Of a stretch of DNA of 64,000 nucleotides, positions 9,015-20,366 are shown one piece after another. The stretch lies in assembly GCA_963805325.1 (NCBI GenBank), contig CAWDTS010000016.1:124001-188000 (forward strand), read 5' to 3'. The translations under genes and the position numbers were made by a program. The stretch comes from DASWJZ01 sp963805325 (lineage in GTDB: Bacteria > Pseudomonadota > Alphaproteobacteria > Rhizobiales > Afifellaceae). The notes beneath the pieces were generated by a model. It searched no databases and was not told the origin of the DNA. It saw only the letters and a list, made by a program, of their open reading frames with translations. Every line of letters starts with the position of its first letter. Position 1 is the first letter of the stretch.

Positions 9015-9556
9015 GTCTCCTGCTCCCCTGGCTCAACCGCCGGGAATGGCAGCTCACCGCGCCTCACCGCATCGAGATCCGCCACCCGCATGGCCGAGAC
9101 GGCCCCGCGCACAAATCGCGCGAGCGCGAGAATATGCCGCTCTTCGCCGCCCTCGGGGAAGACATTTCGCCCGATCGCGGCGCCGAGCGCCTCCTCGCCT
9201 TCGCCGAGCGCCTTTCCGTAGGCGGCGATCCGTCCTGCGAACGATCCGTAGAGCGTCTTCATCCGTTTCGGCACGCGCGTGTCGCTGACGCCGGCCTCGC
9301 GCAGTGCGTCGTCCATGTGGTCGACCAGGCTTTCGGTCACACGGCGAGCGAGTTCCGGGTCGTCGCCGGGGTCGTGCATCAGCCGATGGAGCACCGGAAA
9401 GAGACTGAGCGTCACCATCTCGAACCGCCCCTGCAGCGTGTCTGGGACGCCGCATTTCAGGTAGAAATGGGGCTCTCGCGCCGCGGACAGCACGGTCGCA
9501 TAGATGGCCTCCGCCGACGCCCGTTCGCTTCGCCGCGCTCTTGAGAAGAGCATCAT
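9011..9556 (-). CDS. Ubiquinol-cytochrome c chaperone (CBP3 family)
   Basis: 181 residues. The sequence AIYATVLSAAREPHFYLKCGVPDTLQGRFEMV, then LMHDPGDDPELARRVTESLVDHMDDALREAGVSD and VPKRMKTLYGSFAGRIAAY, matches the Ubiq_cyt_C_chap family, bacterial relatives of mitochondrial Cbp3, an assembly factor for cytochrome b of complex III. It is the first gene of the chaperone-DUF177-plsX-fabH cluster and is divergent from bamE, with about 100 bases between the starts. Function is assigned by family only. Confidence 0.88.
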   Translation of the reverse strand: MMLFSRARRSERASAEAIYATVLSAAREPHFYLKCGVPDTLQGRFEMVTLSLFPVLHRLMHDPGDDPELARRVTESLVDHMDDALREAGVSDTRVPKRMKTLYGSFAGRIAAYGKALGEGEEALGAAIGRNVFPEGGEERHILALARFVRGAVSAMRVADLDAVRRGELPFPAVEPGEQET

Positions 9557-9654
9557 TCACCCCTTCGCCTCATGACCGCCATACACACGCGCGATGCCAA
9601 CCGCCATTGCAAAGGGCCGGCGACGCGGCTAGCAAGCCGCCAAAGGAAGAAACG

Positions 9655-10125
9655 ATGCGCGGACGTAAACTCCAAGGGCCGGCACTTGCGCTTATCGCCG
9701 CTATCGCGCTCGGCGGCTGCATCGGCGAAACGCTGACGCGCGGCTATGTCCCATCGGAATCGTCGCTTGAGCAGGTGCATGTCGGCGCTGCGCGCGAGCA
9801 GGTGCTCCTCACGCTGGGCAGTCCGACGACTACCGCCGACTTTGGCGGAGAGGTCTTCTACTACATTTCGCAGAAGACCAACCGCCCCGTCGCCTTCCTG
9901 AACTCCCGCGTGATCGACCAGACCGTTCTCGCCATCTATTTCGACGAGCACAGCCAGGTCGCGCGCGTCGCCAATTATGGGCTGAAAGATGGCGTGGTTG
10001 TCGACCTCGTCAGCCGCACCACCCCGACCGGCGGCAAGGACCTTTCCTTCATCTCGCAGCTCTTCTCGGCGACCGGCATTGGCCCGAGCGCGACGCCGGG
10101 AGGCGGAGCACCACCCGGCCGCTAG
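9655..10125 (+). CDS. bamE: Outer membrane assembly lipoprotein BamE (SmpA/OmlA)
   Basis: Lipoprotein of the BAM complex that inserts beta-barrels in the outer membrane. The start at 9655 is supported by AAGGAAG upstream and gives a clean lipoprotein signal peptide with lipobox LGGC (Cys22). A longer frame starting at 9541 would put a charged, non-secretory extension in front and is rejected. The mature part has the SmpA/OmlA fold: VHVGAAREQVLLTLGSPTTTADFGGEVFYYISQK, then a strand-rich segment. Divergent from the plsX cluster. Confidence 0.9.
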   Translation: MRGRKLQGPALALIAAIALGGCIGETLTRGYVPSESSLEQVHVGAAREQVLLTLGSPTTTADFGGEVFYYISQKTNRPVAFLNSRVIDQTVLAIYFDEHSQVARVANYGLKDGVVVDLVSRTTPTGGKDLSFISQLFSATGIGPSATPGGGAPPGR

Positions 10126-10129
10126 CCGC

Positions 10130-10149
10130 CGCCCTTCCGGGAAAGGGCG
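10130..10149 (+). terminator. Hairpin after bamE
   Basis: CGCCCTT (10130-10136) pairs with AAGGGCG (10143-10149) around a six-base loop, between the convergent bamE and hppA genes. There is no long U tract, so it is only a candidate terminator. Confidence 0.4.
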
Positions 10150-10165
10150 CTGCGCGGCGCCGCCC

Positions 10166-12289
<2,124 letters not shown>

Positions 12290-12421
12290 TGGGTTTCCCT
12301 AGACGAGATCGAGCCGACCGGGCGGGCAGAAATCAAACGCCGCCGCTGGTCGGCCGGGATGGAACGGTGCCGCGGGGTATTGCGGAATCGCCAATCCCCG
12401 TCAAGGGAGGCCGGAAGGCCT

Positions 12422-13637
12422 CTATGCCGCCCTCAGCCGCCGAGTCATCCGCCACAAAAGGGCGAGAAGGCAGCCCGTCGCAACCGGAACTACCAGAAGG
12501 TTCAACACATTCCAGCCGCCGATGACGAGGAGTTCCGCCGGAGGAAAATGAGGCGATTGCCACCGCCCCGAAGACCAGGAAATCGTTGAGCGCCTGTATC
12601 TTTTCCTTTTCTTGCGGGCGGTAGGTCTCGGTGACGAGCGCCGTGCCCCCGATGAACCCGAAATTCCAACCAATCCCAAGAAGGATGAGCGCCAGCCAGA
12701 AATGCCCGATTGTCGTCCCCGAAAGCGCCACGAACGCGCAGCCGAGGAGCAGCGTGAGACCTGCCGCGACCACCTTTTCCGCCCCGAATCGCGCGATCAA
12801 TGACCCGGTGAAGAAGCTCGGAGCGAACATCGCGAGCACGTGCCACTGGATGCCCAGCACCGCCGAGTCACGCGGATGATGATGCATGACCATGGCGAGC
12901 GGCGCCGCGGTCATCACGAAACTCATGATCGCGTAGGCCGAGATCGCGCAGCCGACCGCCACCAGGAACGCCGGCTGCCGGGCAATCTCGCCGACCGTCC
13001 TGCCGCTTGCGATGCGCGCTCGCGCCGGCGTGTGCGGAATGTCGAGGAAGCACAGGACAAGGGCGGCCAAAAGTGACAGCCCGGCCGACGACAGAAACGC
13101 CCCCGCGAACGGCGCCGAGGCGAAGAGGTCGGCGGTGTGGATAACCGTCTGCGGGCCGAGCACGCCGGCAACGATACCCCCGGTCAGAACGAGGGATATG
13201 GCCCGCGGCCGGAACGCCGCGCTTGCCGTGTCGGTCGCGGCGAAGCGGAACTGCTGCGCGAAGGCGTTGGCGAAACCGATGAGGAACGTCCCGACGCACA
13301 GCAGGAGGAAAGCCGAAAGCACCGTTGCCGATGCCGCGACCAACGCGCCGAGAGACGACACGATCATGCCTGCGATCAGGCCGGGGCGCCGTCCCACACG
13401 CCGCATGAGCAGCGCCGCCGGCACCGTGCCGCAGGCCGTCCCCACCACGAGCGCCGTGACGGGAAGCGTCGCGAGCGCCTTGTGTTCGCCAAGGAGCTGG
13501 AACGCAGCAAGCGCTGCCGCGGCGAAGCTGATAGGCGGCGCGGAGCCCGCCAGTGCGCTCGCCACAGCCAGCACCAGCACATTCCGACGCGCTTTGCGGT
13601 CGTCGACGAAGACGGCTGGCGCTGCCAGCTGCGTCAT
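12422..13637 (-). pseudogene. MFS transporter with one C-terminal frameshift
   Basis: Major facilitator superfamily transporter, about 12 membrane helices. The ATG at 13637 (MTQLAAPAVFVDD) has a GAGGGAA ribosome site and overlaps the thiL stop by four bases. After ...FLVFGAVAIASFSSGG the frame is lost at 12533-12534 (TT on the plus strand). Deleting one base continues as LLVIGGWNVLNLLVVPVA and ends at the TAG at 12422-12424, giving 404 residues, a normal MFS length. A loop motif LLMRRVGRRPG between helices 2 and 3 is the typical MFS motif A position. Substrate unknown. The one-base gain resembles the other frameshifts in this window, so it may be a sequencing error rather than a true lesion. 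Confidence 0.75.
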
Positions 13638-14626
13638 GGTGTTCCCTCGCTTCGTCCGTGTACGTAGGCGCGCCTTGATAAACGAAGCGGCGCGCCCTTG
13701 AACAGCACGTCGACGGGCGAATTTCCCGCCGTCAGCGCCCCGATCCGCGTGACCAGCACGCCGGCCGCGCCGCATGCGGCGCGAAAACTCGATTCGTTAG
13801 CCGGCGAAACCGAAGCGAGGATTTCGTAGTCGTCGCCCGAGCCGATGAGCCGCGCGAGCGCCGTCGGCTCCATGCCGGCAAGCCCCGAAGGCAACGGAAC
13901 GGCGTCGGCGTCGATCCGTGCCGAGCAACCGGATGCGCCGCAGAGCTTGTCACAGTCGCCGACAAGCCCGTCCGAAACGTCCATCGCCGCGGATGCGAAC
14001 TCGACAAGCGCGGCGGAGAGCGCGACCCGCGGCTCCGGCGCGCGGTAAGTGCGAGACAAGAGCCGCGCGGTCCGCTGTAGAAAGCCCGTCCCACGGCCCC
14101 GGCTCCCCTTTCAGCACGGCAAGGCCGGCCGCACCCGCGCCGATGGCCCCGGACACGTAGAGGGCATCGCCCGGCTTGGCGCCGAAGCGGTGCACCATCC
14201 GGCCCCTGGCGACGCGGCCGAATGCGGTCATCGAGATAACCGGCCCATTCGGCACGGTAATCGTGTCGCCCCCGAGAAGACCGATGGCAAAACGCTCCTG
14301 GTCGCGCGCCAGCCCTGCGGCGAAGCCGGTAAGCCAAGCCTCGTCGATATCTGCCGACAGGCCGAGGCTCAACGTGTAGGCGAGCGGGGTCGCGCCTTTC
14401 GCGGCGAGATCGGAGACGTTCACGCGCAGCGCCTTTTGCGCGATCGAAGTCCGCAGGATCGTCGGGAAGGAAATGCTTGCCGCATGCGATCATGTCGGTC
14501 GTCACGACGAGGTCGTGATCCGCGGTGCGCCGCGATCAGCCCCGCGTCGTCGAGGAGACCGAAGGCGCCCTCCCCGGCGAGCGGCCGGAAGAAACGATCG
14601 ATGATCGAGAGCTCGTCGAGCGGCAC
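13634..14626 (-). pseudogene. thiL: Thiamine-monophosphate kinase, three +1 frameshifts
   Basis: ThiL phosphorylates thiamine monophosphate to the active cofactor TPP. The pieces, in order: MPLDELSIIDRFFRPLAGEG (GTG start at 14626), DLVVTTDMIACGKHFLPDD, NVSDLAAKGATPLAYTLSLG with GLLGGDTITVPNGPV, and DVSDGLVGDCDKLC with RLIGSGDDYEILASV. All ThiL landmarks are present but spread over three frames. The reading frame shifts near 14515-14519, 14447-14448 and 14047-14048; in each case one surplus base explains it, and removal gives a 329-residue protein of normal length. It follows nusB and overlaps the MFS start. Because ThiL is needed for TPP in the absence of salvage, sequencing error is a serious alternative to gene death. 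Confidence 0.85.
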
Positions 14627-14638
14627 GGGCGTGCGCTT

Positions 14639-15124
14639 TCAGCCGGAGGCGGCCTGCGGGAACTCCTCCGGCCGCACGTCATGCGCAACACGGTCGAGCA
14701 CGCCGTTCACCAGCCCCGGCTCGTCGGCGGAAAAGAAAGCGTGCGCCACGTCGACATATTCGCTGATCGCCACGCGGCCGGGTATGTCGCGGCGCTCCGT
14801 AAGCTCGAATACGCCGCAGCGCAGGATCGCGCGCAGCGTCAGGTCGATGCGCGTCAGCGGCCAGGTCGGCGGCAGCGCTGCGTGGATGATCGGGTCGATC
14901 CGGCGCTGCGCGGCAACGACCCCCGAGACGAGCGCGCGGAAGAACGGCCGGTCGGCGGGGCGAAGCTGCACGCCCTCAAGCTCGGCGCCGAGCCGATGCG
15001 CCTCGAATTCGGCGATCACCGCGGGGAGCGGCGTGCCGCCGATGTCCATCTGGTAGAGCGCCTGCACGGCGCCGAGCCGCGCCGCGCCGCGCTGGTTGGC
15101 GGGCCGCATGGGCTGCGGCGTCAC
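14639..15124 (-). CDS. nusB: Transcription antitermination factor NusB
   Basis: RNA-binding antitermination factor that acts with NusE on rRNA operons. I chose the GTG at 15124, which overlaps the ribH stop (GTGA) and gives 161 residues beginning TPQPMRPANQRGAARLGAVQALYQMDIGG, the usual NusB N-terminus; the longer frame above it lies inside ribH. Other family segments are RIDLTLRAILRCGVFEL, VAISEYVDVAHAFFSADEPGLVNGVLDRVA. The ribH-nusB-thiL order is typical of proteobacteria. Confidence 0.93.
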   Translation of the reverse strand: MTPQPMRPANQRGAARLGAVQALYQMDIGGTPLPAVIAEFEAHRLGAELEGVQLRPADRPFFRALVSGVVAAQRRIDPIIHAALPPTWPLTRIDLTLRAILRCGVFELTERRDIPGRVAISEYVDVAHAFFSADEPGLVNGVLDRVAHDVRPEEFPQAASG

Positions 15125-15588
15125 GACAGCTTCGCCTTGAGCGCGATCATGGCGAGCGCTGCCTTTGCGGCGCCCCCGCCCTTGTCCAACTCGCCGACCC
15201 GCGCTCGCGCCCACGCCTGCTCGTCGTTCTCAACGGTCAGGATGCCATTTCCGAGCGCCAGCCGATGCGTGACGGAAAGGTCCATCAGAGCCCGCGCGGA
15301 TTCGTTTGCCACTGTCTCGTAGTGTGTGGTCTCGCCGCGAATGACGCAGCCGAGCGCGACATAGCCGTCGAAGCGCGTCTTTCCGGAAATCGCCATCACC
15401 AGCGCCGCGGGTATCTCGAGCGCGCCCGGCACGGTGACGCGCTCGAACGTCGCGCCGGCCTCTTCGAGCGCAGCCGTCGCGCCGCGCAGCAGCTCGTCTG
15501 CGAGGTCATCGTAGAAGCGCGCCTCGATGACGAGCAAATGCGGTGGGCGGTCGGCCATCGGGTCCAAATTTCGAGTGAAGCCAACCAT
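15121..15588 (-). CDS. ribH: 6,7-dimethyl-8-ribityllumazine synthase
   Basis: Penultimate step of riboflavin synthesis. 155 residues. Signature pieces are LLVIEARFYDDLADELLRGA, VTVPGALEIPAALVMA, VALGCVIRGETTHYETVANES and ALGNGILTVENDEQAWARA, with the catalytic His in GETTHYE. Two starts are possible: ATG at 15588, directly abutting the riboflavin synthase stop, or the internal ATG ten residues later (MADRPPHLLVIEARF). Part of the nrdR-ribE-ribH-nusB-thiL operon. Confidence 0.95.
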   Translation of the reverse strand: MVGFTRNLDPMADRPPHLLVIEARFYDDLADELLRGATAALEEAGATFERVTVPGALEIPAALVMAISGKTRFDGYVALGCVIRGETTHYETVANESARALMDLSVTHRLALGNGILTVENDEQAWARARVGELDKGGGAAKAALAMIALKAKLS

Positions 15589-16191
15589 CTAGACCGGCTC
15601 CGCAAGCCGCGCAACGTAGCGCGCCACAACGTCGATTTCGAGGTTCACGGGATCTCCAGTTTTGCGCGCGCCCCAAGTGGTGACCTGAAGCGTATGCGGG
15701 ATGATCGTCACCTCGAAGCGGCGTCCGTTGACCGCGTTCACCGTCAGCGAGGTGCCGTCGAGAGCGACCGAGCCCTTCTCGGCGATGAAGCGAGAGAGAT
15801 CTGCCGGCGCCTCGAAGGCGAAGAGAGCCATGTCCCCTTCGTCGCGCCGCTCGGCGATTGTCGCGATCCCGTCGACGTGCCCGCTGACCATATGCCCGCC
15901 AAGCTCGTCGCCGAGCTTCAGCGAGCGCTCGAGATTGATGCGCGTTCCCGCGCGCCATGTGCCAAGCGTCGTGCGGGCAAGCGTCTCAGGTGAGGCCTCG
16001 ACTTCGAAGAAACCACGGCCGCCCTCCGCGCCGCGTTCGACGACGGTGAGACACGGGCCGCCGCAGGCGATGGAGGCGCCGATATCGATCGCCGCCGCAT
16101 CGTATGACGTGGCGATCCGAGCCCGGACGCCGGTCTCGCGCGGCGCGAGCTTCAGAACCTCGCCGACGTCTGTGACGATCCCGGTGAACAT
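15589..16191 (-). CDS. ribE: Riboflavin synthase alpha chain
   Basis: Dismutates two 6,7-dimethyl-8-ribityllumazine molecules to riboflavin. The ATG at 16191 gives MFTGIVTDVGEVLKL, the invariant family N-terminus, and 200 residues. Two lumazine-binding repeats are visible: SIACGGPCLTVVE with NLERSLKLGDELGGHMVSGHVDG, and a second with VALDGTSLTVNAVNG and FEVTIIPHTLQVTTWG. It starts one base before the nrdR stop and ends immediately before ribH. Named ribE or ribC depending on the organism. Confidence 0.95.
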   Translation of the reverse strand: MFTGIVTDVGEVLKLAPRETGVRARIATSYDAAAIDIGASIACGGPCLTVVERGAEGGRGFFEVEASPETLARTTLGTWRAGTRINLERSLKLGDELGGHMVSGHVDGIATIAERRDEGDMALFAFEAPADLSRFIAEKGSVALDGTSLTVNAVNGRRFEVTIIPHTLQVTTWGARKTGDPVNLEIDVVARYVARLAEPV

Positions 16192-16192
16192 C

Positions 16193-16669
16193 TCACTTCT
16201 CTTTCCCGGGTAGCGTCCCATCTTCGGCGAGCTCGCCGACGAACGTCTCGAAATCCCTCGCCTCGCCGAAGTCGCGATAGACGGAGGCGAAGCGCACATA
16301 GGCGACGGCGTCGAGATTTTTCAGCCCCTCCATGACGAGAAGCCCGATCTCCTCCGCCGGTATCTCCTGCTCCCCGCGGCTTTCAAGCTGCCGCACGATG
16401 CCGGAAACCATGCGCTCAACGCGCTCCGAATCGACCGGTCGTTTCCGGAGCGCCACCTGCACGGAGCGCATGAGCTTGTCGCGATCGAAGGGAACGCGGC
16501 GGCCGGAACGCTTCAGCACGGTCAACTCGCGCAACTGCACACGCTCAAAGGTCGTGAAGCGCCCGCCGCACTCGACACAGACGCGGCGGCGGCGGATGGC
16601 GTTGTCGTCCTCCGTCGGCCGCGAATCCTTCACCTGCGTGTCAGTGGCGCCGCAATAGGGACAGCGCAT
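16193..16669 (-). CDS. nrdR: Transcriptional repressor NrdR
   Basis: Zinc-ribbon and ATP-cone regulator that represses ribonucleotide reductase genes. 158 residues. The N-terminal MRCPYCGATDTQVKDSRPT and the second pair CVECGGRFTTFER form the four-Cys zinc ribbon; the ATP-cone domain begins VLKRSGRRVPFDRDKLMRSV. It lies six bases after glyA, an order (glyA-nrdR-rib) common in alphaproteobacteria, linking one-carbon, nucleotide and flavin supply. Confidence 0.96.
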   Translation of the reverse strand: MRCPYCGATDTQVKDSRPTEDDNAIRRRRVCVECGGRFTTFERVQLRELTVLKRSGRRVPFDRDKLMRSVQVALRKRPVDSERVERMVSGIVRQLESRGEQEIPAEEIGLLVMEGLKNLDAVAYVRFASVYRDFGEARDFETFVGELAEDGTLPGKEK

Positions 16670-16675
16670 GGGGCG

Positions 16676-17998
16676 TCAGACCCCGCTGGTGACGGAATAG
16701 ATCGGGAAGCGGTCGGTGAGCGCCTTCACCTTCTGCTTGACCGCAGCCTCGACCAGCGGCGCCGCGCCGTCTTCCGACTGCGCAACGGCGTCGAGCACCT
16801 CCGCGATCATCTCGCCGACCTGGCGGAACTCCGCGACGCCGAAGCCGCGCGTCGTGCAGGCCGGCGTGCCGAGCCGGATGCCGGAGGTGACGAAAGGCTT
16901 TTCGGGATCGAAGGGAATGCCGTTCTTGTTGCAAGTGAGCCCGGCGCGCACCAGCGCCTTCTCCGAGACGTTGCCCTTCACCCGCTTGGGCCTCAGATCG
17001 ACAAGCATCAGGTGGTTGTCGGTGCCCCCCGATACGATGTCGAGGCCGAGGCTCTTGAGCTGCTCGGCAAGCGCCCGGGCGTTCTCCACGATGTTCTTCG
17101 CATAGATCCGGAAGTTCGGCCGCAGCGCCTCGCCGAGCGCGACCGCCTTCGCCGCGATCACGTGCATCAGCGGTCCGCCCTGAAGTCCCGGGAAGACGGC
17201 GGAGTTGATCTTCTTCGCCATCGCCTCGTCGTTGGTGAGGATCAGACCGCCGCGCGGGCCGCGCAGCGACTTGTGGGTCGTCGTCGTCACGACGTGCGCA
17301 TGCGGAACCGGCGACGGGTGAGCGCCACCGGCCACGAGCCCGGCGAAGTGCGCCATGTCCACCATCAGAGTGGCGCCGACGGAATCGGCGATCTCACGCA
17401 TTCGACGAAAATCCCAGACGCGCGAATAGGCAGTGGCGCCGGCAACGATCAGCTTTGGCTTCGACTGTTGCGCGATCTTTTCGATCTCGTCGTAGTCGAG
17501 GAGCTGGTCGTCGCGCCGGACTCCGTAGGGTACGACCTTGAACCATTTGCCCGACATGTTGACCGGCGAGCCGTGCGTCAGGTGACCGCCGGCCGCGAGG
17601 TCGAGGCCCATGAAGGTGTCGCCCGGATTGAGCAGCGCCAGGAACACCGCCTGGTTCATCTGGCTGCCGGAGTTCGGCTGCACGTTGGCGAAGTTCGCGC
17701 CGAAGAGCTTCTTGGCACGCTCGATCGCCAGCGTCTCGGCCACGTCCACGAACTCGCAGCCGCCGTAATAGCGCTTTCCCGGATACCCTTCCGCGTATTT
17801 GTTGGTCATCACCGAGCCCTGCGCTTCGAGCACGGCGCGTGAGACGATGTTCTCCGACGCGATCAGCTCGATCTCATGGCGCTGGCGACCGAGCTCGTTC
17901 TTGATCGCGTCGGCGATCTCCGGGTCCGATTCGGCGAGCGTCGCGGAGAAGAAGGTGTCGTGTCCCGCGGATTCGCGGGCGGGCTTGCTTGGCGACAT
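16676..17998 (-). CDS. glyA: Serine hydroxymethyltransferase
   Basis: PLP enzyme interconverting serine and glycine with transfer of a one-carbon unit to tetrahydrofolate. The ATG at 17998 (MSPSKPARESAGHDTFF) gives 440 residues, slightly longer at the N-terminus than the E. coli enzyme, as usual in this group. Motifs: IELIASENIVSRAVLEAQGS, TNKYAEGYPGKRYYGG, VQPNSGSQMNQAV, the PLP-binding lysine in TTTTHKSLRGPRGG and DNHLMLVDLR. The frame runs further upstream but that part is not homologous to SHMT and overlaps the divergent S66 peptidase. Head of the glyA-nrdR-ribE-ribH-nusB-thiL run. Confidence 0.96.
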   Translation of the reverse strand: MSPSKPARESAGHDTFFSATLAESDPEIADAIKNELGRQRHEIELIASENIVSRAVLEAQGSVMTNKYAEGYPGKRYYGGCEFVDVAETLAIERAKKLFGANFANVQPNSGSQMNQAVFLALLNPGDTFMGLDLAAGGHLTHGSPVNMSGKWFKVVPYGVRRDDQLLDYDEIEKIAQQSKPKLIVAGATAYSRVWDFRRMREIADSVGATLMVDMAHFAGLVAGGAHPSPVPHAHVVTTTTHKSLRGPRGGLILTNDEAMAKKINSAVFPGLQGGPLMHVIAAKAVALGEALRPNFRIYAKNIVENARALAEQLKSLGLDIVSGGTDNHLMLVDLRPKRVKGNVSEKALVRAGLTCNKNGIPFDPEKPFVTSGIRLGTPACTTRGFGVAEFRQVGEMIAEVLDAVAQSEDGAAPLVEAAVKQKVKALTDRFPIYSVTSGV

Positions 17999-18157
17999 CG
18001 AGGGTTCCCCCGAGGGTTCCTGGGCGGCCGCGCGCTGCGCCGCAGCGGCGGGTTCGCGCGATACCACAGCCCTCCCCCCTCGCCAAGCGAGAGGACGGAG
18101 CCTCTCCCCGTCTCGCGCCGCAGTGACATCGGCCGGGCCGGCAGATAAGCAGCGCCG

Positions 18158-19051
18158 ATGCCTCTCCTCAGCCCGGGCGACCTCGTCCGCTTCGTTTCGC
18201 CCGCAAGCCGCCCCGACCCGCGAGGGATCGAGCGACGCGCCGAGATCCTGCGCAGCTGGGGTCTGCGCGTCGAAACTGCGCCGCATGCATTCGACAAGTT
18301 CAGCTACCTCGCCGGAGCCGACGACGATCGTCTTGCGGACCTCACCGACGCCCTGCTCGATCCGCACGTCCGGGCCGTATTTGCGACGCGCGGCGGCAAG
18401 GGCTCGTACCGCATCGCTCACCGCCTGCCCTTCCCTGCGATCGCCCGCGATCCCAAGCCGGTTGTCGGGTTCAGCGATATCACTGCATTGCACCTGATCC
18501 TGTGGCGCGAGTGCCAGGCGATCGGCGTACATGGCGCGCTCACCAGCGACGCCGAGGACAACCTGAGCACAGTCGCCGCGCAGTCGTTGCGCGCCGCGCT
18601 CATGGAGAGCGCGCCGATCATGGTCAACGCGGAGCCCGGGATCACATCGGCTGCGCTCACCACTTCGGGGACGGCGCAAGGCCCGCTTGTCGGAGGCAAC
18701 CTCGACATGATCGCGACGGCGGCCGGATGGGCATTGCCCTCGCTTCGAGGCGCGATTTTCCTAATCGAATCCGCCGGCCTCGCGATCGGCCAGCTCGACC
18801 GCGCCCTGACCATGCTGGTGCGTGGCGGGCATTTCCAGGGCCTCGCCGGGGTTGCGGTCGGCCACGTCGTCGGCACGCCGCCCAATCCGCCGCTCGACGC
18901 GGTTGCGCTGTTGCGCCAGCACCTCCGCGATTTCGGCGTCCCCATCCTTGGAGGACTGCCGATCGGTCACGATGCCGACGCCCGCTCTGTGGTGATCGGC
19001 GCGACGGCGACAATCGACGCCGATCGCGGCACGCTCACACAGACAATTTGA
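18158..19051 (+). CDS. LD-carboxypeptidase (peptidase family S66)
   Basis: 297-residue serine peptidase of the LdcA/MccF family, which trims the terminal D-Ala from L,D-linked tetrapeptides of recycled peptidoglycan or cleaves microcin-C-like adducts. The nucleophile is the Ser in PVVGFSDITALHL, and the Glu and His of the triad fit AIFLIESAGLAIGQLDRAL and LGGLPIGHDADAR. N-terminus LSPGDLVRFVSPAS is typical. No signal peptide, so cytoplasmic. Its neighbour is an L,D-transpeptidase, which fits a role in L,D-bond metabolism of the wall. Confidence 0.9.
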   Translation: MPLLSPGDLVRFVSPASRPDPRGIERRAEILRSWGLRVETAPHAFDKFSYLAGADDDRLADLTDALLDPHVRAVFATRGGKGSYRIAHRLPFPAIARDPKPVVGFSDITALHLILWRECQAIGVHGALTSDAEDNLSTVAAQSLRAALMESAPIMVNAEPGITSAALTTSGTAQGPLVGGNLDMIATAAGWALPSLRGAIFLIESAGLAIGQLDRALTMLVRGGHFQGLAGVAVGHVVGTPPNPPLDAVALLRQHLRDFGVPILGGLPIGHDADARSVVIGATATIDADRGTLTQTI

Positions 19052-19109
19052 AAGCCACGCTGCCGCGCCTCAATGGTGGCGCGGCGCTCGCAGACAAAAC
19101 GCGAAGCGA

Positions 19110-20366
19110 CTATTGTTGCGCGGTCTCTTCCGGGCGGCCGATCCGGCCCGGGTCCTGTGCCAGCGCCACGGCGCCCTGGTTGTCGAGGCCGTAGATGTCG
19201 TCGCGGAAATGCACGACGCCGTCGCCCGTGGTCCAGGCCGTGAAATAGGCCGTGTAGATCGAGGGCGGGTTCTTCACTTCGACGTCGAGCCGCTCGCCGG
19301 AGCGGATCGTCTCGTCGACCCGTGCGCGGTCGTAGCCGGTGTCGCGCAGAACCCAGGCGACCAGTTCGCGCACGTTGAAGACGCGCACGCAGCCGGACAA
19401 CTCGAACCGGTAGTCGGAGCCGAAGAGGCCCTTTGCCGGCGTGTCGTGCAGATAGACGTCGTAGGGATTGTGGAACTGCAGCTTGACGTAGCCGAGCGAA
19501 TTGTCGTCGCCCGGATCCTGGCGGAACATGTAGTTCACCGCCTCGTCGGTGTTCCAGTCGACCTGGTCGGCCGTCAGCTCCTGGCCCTTCCGATCGAAGA
19601 TGCGGATATGGTGATCCGACAGATAGGTCGGCTCCTTCTGCATCTTCGGAATCAGGTCTTTCTTGATGATGGAAGCGGGCACCGTCCAGAACGGATTGAA
19701 GCGGATTTCGTAGATGCTGCTCTTCAGGATCGGTGTCTGCCGGTCGACCTTGCCGACGACGGCTATGTGGCGGGAGACGACGGAGCCATCCTCGACCGCT
19801 TCGATCTGCGCACCGGGGATGTTGACGAGGACGTAGCGTCCGCTGGGCAGCCCCATGGCCTTGATGCGCTCGAGATTCGCCTGCAGCTGCGCAAGGCGCA
19901 CATAGGCAGGCACGTTCAGCGCCTGCAGCGTGCTCGCATCGACGACACCAGTGCTCGGATTCCCGTGCCGCTCCTGGAAGCGCTTCACGGCCGCCTGCAC
20001 ATAGGAATCGAACGCTTCCGCGTCGCCGCTCGCCTCGCGGAGATCGCCCGACGCGATCAGCCGCCGCCTGAGCTCGACCACGTTCGGGTCACGCAGGCCG
20101 ATCTTGAGTTCCTTGTCGGCCGGAACGCTCCCCCATCCGCCGCGCGCGACGAGATCCTGGTAGGCGTAGATCGCCTGCTCCATGGCGGGCACAGTCTGCG
20201 GCGACAGGATCGGCGCGCTGGTCGTGACGGGGCGCGCGACGCCTGACTGGGCGTCGAAGCTCTCCGCCCACTCCGATTGCTGCAAGCCGCCCAGTGCTTC
20301 CTGGGCAAATGCCCCCGCGGGGGCAAGGAGTGAGGCGGAAACCGCAAGCAGCGAGAGCAGTCGCAT
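19110..20366 (-). CDS. Periplasmic L,D-transpeptidase (LdtP/YcbB-like)
   Basis: Forms 3-3 crosslinks in peptidoglycan. 418 residues with a signal peptide (LLSLLAVSASLLAPAGAFAQ). A peptidoglycan-binding-like region around residues 90-155 (LKIGLRDPNVVELRRRL ... GVVDASTLQALNVPA) precedes the YkuD catalytic domain. Its active site reads DVYLHDTPAKGLFG (His307) and FELSGCVRVFN (Cys326), the conserved H...SxGC(V/I)R signature. It lies downstream of a MarR gene on the same strand; the pair corresponds to ldtR-ldtP described in Liberibacter and rhizobia. Confidence 0.92.
   Translation of the reverse strand: MRLLSLLAVSASLLAPAGAFAQEALGGLQQSEWAESFDAQSGVARPVTTSAPILSPQTVPAMEQAIYAYQDLVARGGWGSVPADKELKIGLRDPNVVELRRRLIASGDLREASGDAEAFDSYVQAAVKRFQERHGNPSTGVVDASTLQALNVPAYVRLAQLQANLERIKAMGLPSGRYVLVNIPGAQIEAVEDGSVVSRHIAVVGKVDRQTPILKSSIYEIRFNPFWTVPASIIKKDLIPKMQKEPTYLSDHHIRIFDRKGQELTADQVDWNTDEAVNYMFRQDPGDDNSLGYVKLQFHNPYDVYLHDTPAKGLFGSDYRFELSGCVRVFNVRELVAWVLRDTGYDRARVDETIRSGERLDVEVKNPPSIYTAYFTAWTTGDGVVHFRDDIYGLDNQGAVALAQDPGRIGRPEETAQQ

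Noticed and set aside
17999..18157. Riboswitch upstream of glyA
   Set aside because: Overlapping hairpins (GAGAGG/CCTCTC, CCTCTCGC/GCGAGGGG) can form, but I cannot match the sequence to a known folate, glycine or SAM/SAH class. A covariance-model search would decide.
18000..18679. Upstream extension of glyA
   Set aside because: The extra 227 residues are not SHMT-like, and most of this sequence overlaps the S66 peptidase gene on the other strand.
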